A stretch of 7,408 nucleotides of DNA, from assembly GCA_937934635.1 (NCBI GenBank), contig CALGZD010000225.1:1-7408 (forward strand). Reading direction: 5' to 3'. The translations under genes and the position numbers were made by a program. This document shows, piece after piece, positions 6,703-7,408 of this stretch; position 1 is the stretch's first letter; every line of letters begins with the position of its first letter. The stretch comes from an uncultured Deinococcales bacterium (GTDB lineage: Bacteria > Deinococcota > Deinococci > Deinococcales > Trueperaceae). A model generated the notes under the pieces. The model searched no databases and was not told where the DNA came from. It was given only the letters and a program-made list of their open reading frames with translations.

Positions 6703-6718
6703 AGTAAAGTAGTAAAGT
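6703..6718. repeat. 8-bp tandem repeat AGTAAAGT
   Basis: Two perfect adjoining copies at 6703-6710 and 6711-6718, preceded by a T that extends the periodic stretch to 17 bases. It lies about 85 bases before the SPOR-domain gene. No role is evident. Confidence 0.7.
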
Positions 6719-6789
6719 CAACATGAACATCAAAACAGAATCGGTTGTGCTGGAATTAATAATACAAATGCCATGATAGACATATCTTA

Positions 6790-6795
6790 GAGAGG
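6790..6795 (+). promoter_or_regulatory. Ribosome binding site of the SPOR-domain gene, decides the start
   Basis: GAGAGG at 6790-6795 ends 3 bases before the ATG at 6799 and 9 bases before the in-frame ATG at 6805. Three bases is too close for normal initiation, so ATG 6805 is preferred. A weak -10-like AATAAT is present upstream at 6758-6763, without a clear -35. Confidence 0.6.
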
Positions 6796-6804
6796 CGAAT
6801 GGTT

Positions 6805-7401
6805 ATGAAACAAATCAAAAAAGTGCTTTTTGGGGTAGCACCTTTATTAATACTTAGTGTGCCTATGGCTTTAGCACAGAACAATTCTGTGTATACTGGT
6901 CGCACCATCAACATTCAACCATTAGTACCTGCTGCACAAACCACAATACCAACCAACACGCCAGCACGTGCAATTAACGCAAGTCAAACACTGACAACCA
7001 CATACGATGCTCAGCTTCAATTCAAAGTGAATGAATTAGAGGCACGCATTGCACAGCTCGAGCAACTCAACGCAGATGCCCAAAATCGTATTGCAGCACT
7101 AGAAAGCTCGCACAATGCTATGGCAACGCAGCTGAACAACCTACAAAATAGTGGTGGCTCAACATCAACAGGGCAAACGCCAGGTAGTAGCTACTTACAA
7201 GTGGGTGCATTTTCACGCTTAGATTTAGCAGGTCAACTGGTATTCAAATTACAGCAATTGGGGTATCAGGTCTACGATAGCAACTCAAATGGTGTTACCA
7301 AACTATTTATTGGACCTTATGATAACAGCCGAATTCCCGAAGAACAGTACAGGTTAAGTCTTCAAAATATTGTAGATAGTTTTCCTGTAGCCGTACCATA
7401 A
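6805..7401 (+). CDS. Periplasmic coiled-coil protein with C-terminal SPOR domain
   Basis: SPOR domains bind glycan strands stripped of stem peptides, mainly at the division septum. This 198-residue protein has a clean signal peptide (Lys at 2, 5 and 6, a hydrophobic core at 7-20, cleavage after ALA at 24). A Thr/Pro/Ala-rich stretch follows (about 25-62), then a heptad-like coiled coil (about 67-115, with VNELEARIAQLEQL and NRIAALE), a Gly/Ser/Thr linker (116-129) and a SPOR domain (about 130-198). The SPOR part shows YLQVGAFS (130-137), a helix ending in LQQLGYQV (149-156) and the strand KLFIGPY (166-172). Unlike FtsN, DedD or DamX it has no retained transmembrane anchor, so it should be free in the periplasm and probably oligomeric through the coiled coil. 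The longer form from ATG 6799 adds only two residues. No specific partner can be named. Confidence 0.88.
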   Translation: MKQIKKVLFGVAPLLILSVPMALAQNNSVYTGRTINIQPLVPAAQTTIPTNTPARAINASQTLTTTYDAQLQFKVNELEARIAQLEQLNADAQNRIAALESSHNAMATQLNNLQNSGGSTSTGQTPGSSYLQVGAFSRLDLAGQLVFKLQQLGYQVYDSNSNGVTKLFIGPYDNSRIPEEQYRLSLQNIVDSFPVAVP

Positions 7402-7408
7402 ATCTATC

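Larger units (their letters stand above)
6457..6804. other. Divergent control region between yedK and the SPOR-domain gene
   Basis: This 348-bp region drives genes in both directions. It contains the doubled ribosome-site repeat of yedK (6465-6490), a 10-bp inverted repeat enclosing a 9-bp tandem duplication (6525-6559), a short 6-bp inverted repeat AACTTT/AAAGTT (6587-6592 and 6598-6603) and an 8-bp tandem repeat AGTAAAGT (6703-6718). No open frame of note and no RNA gene are visible. Confidence 0.7.

Noticed and set aside
1..7408. A new defence, mobile or biosynthetic system
   Set aside because: The genes are housekeeping or envelope functions in separate transcription units, with no linked effector, nuclease, toxin pair, recombinase or array.

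Overview
The window looks like ordinary chromosomal DNA of a moderately AT-rich gammaproteobacterium (roughly 40% GC by eye). The basis is a very large-type NAD-dependent glutamate dehydrogenase, a GlmM of standard proteobacterial type, a YedK-like SRAP protein and two exported proteins with type I signal peptides, one carrying a SPOR domain. I cannot name a genus. I see no phage, integrase, transposase, CRISPR array or rRNA/tRNA gene.

Layout, left to right. Positions 1-2214 (+) hold the C-terminal 737 residues of the large NAD-glutamate dehydrogenase, whose start lies outside the window. A 413-bp gap follows (2215-2627), with an 11-bp motif present three times and a small GC-richer island ending in a perfect 12-bp hairpin. 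Then come glmM, phosphoglucosamine mutase (2628-3950, +), and a 276-bp spacer. Next is an exported 507-residue protein built from three tandem PPC-like beta-sandwich repeats, with no recognisable enzyme domain (4227-5750, +). A single base separates its stop from the stop of the convergent SRAP/YedK gene (5752-6456, -). A 348-bp divergent control region with short tandem duplications and an inverted repeat follows. The last gene is a periplasmic coiled-coil plus SPOR-domain protein (6805-7401, +).

The genes do not form one operon or pathway: each has its own upstream gap or opposite orientation. Two of them touch the cell envelope (GlmM makes the precursor of UDP-GlcNAc for peptidoglycan and LPS; the SPOR protein probably binds peptidoglycan). 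The dehydrogenase is catabolic and the SRAP protein protects abasic DNA sites. I found no convincing new multi-gene system. The parts worth a second look are non-coding: the GC-richer hairpin element with two mutually exclusive pairings, a 13-bp tandem duplication that doubles the Shine-Dalgarno sequence of the SRAP gene, repeated short intergenic duplications, and two genes (glmM and the PPC protein) that lack a ribosome site but have a -10-like hexamer at the right distance for leaderless transcription.
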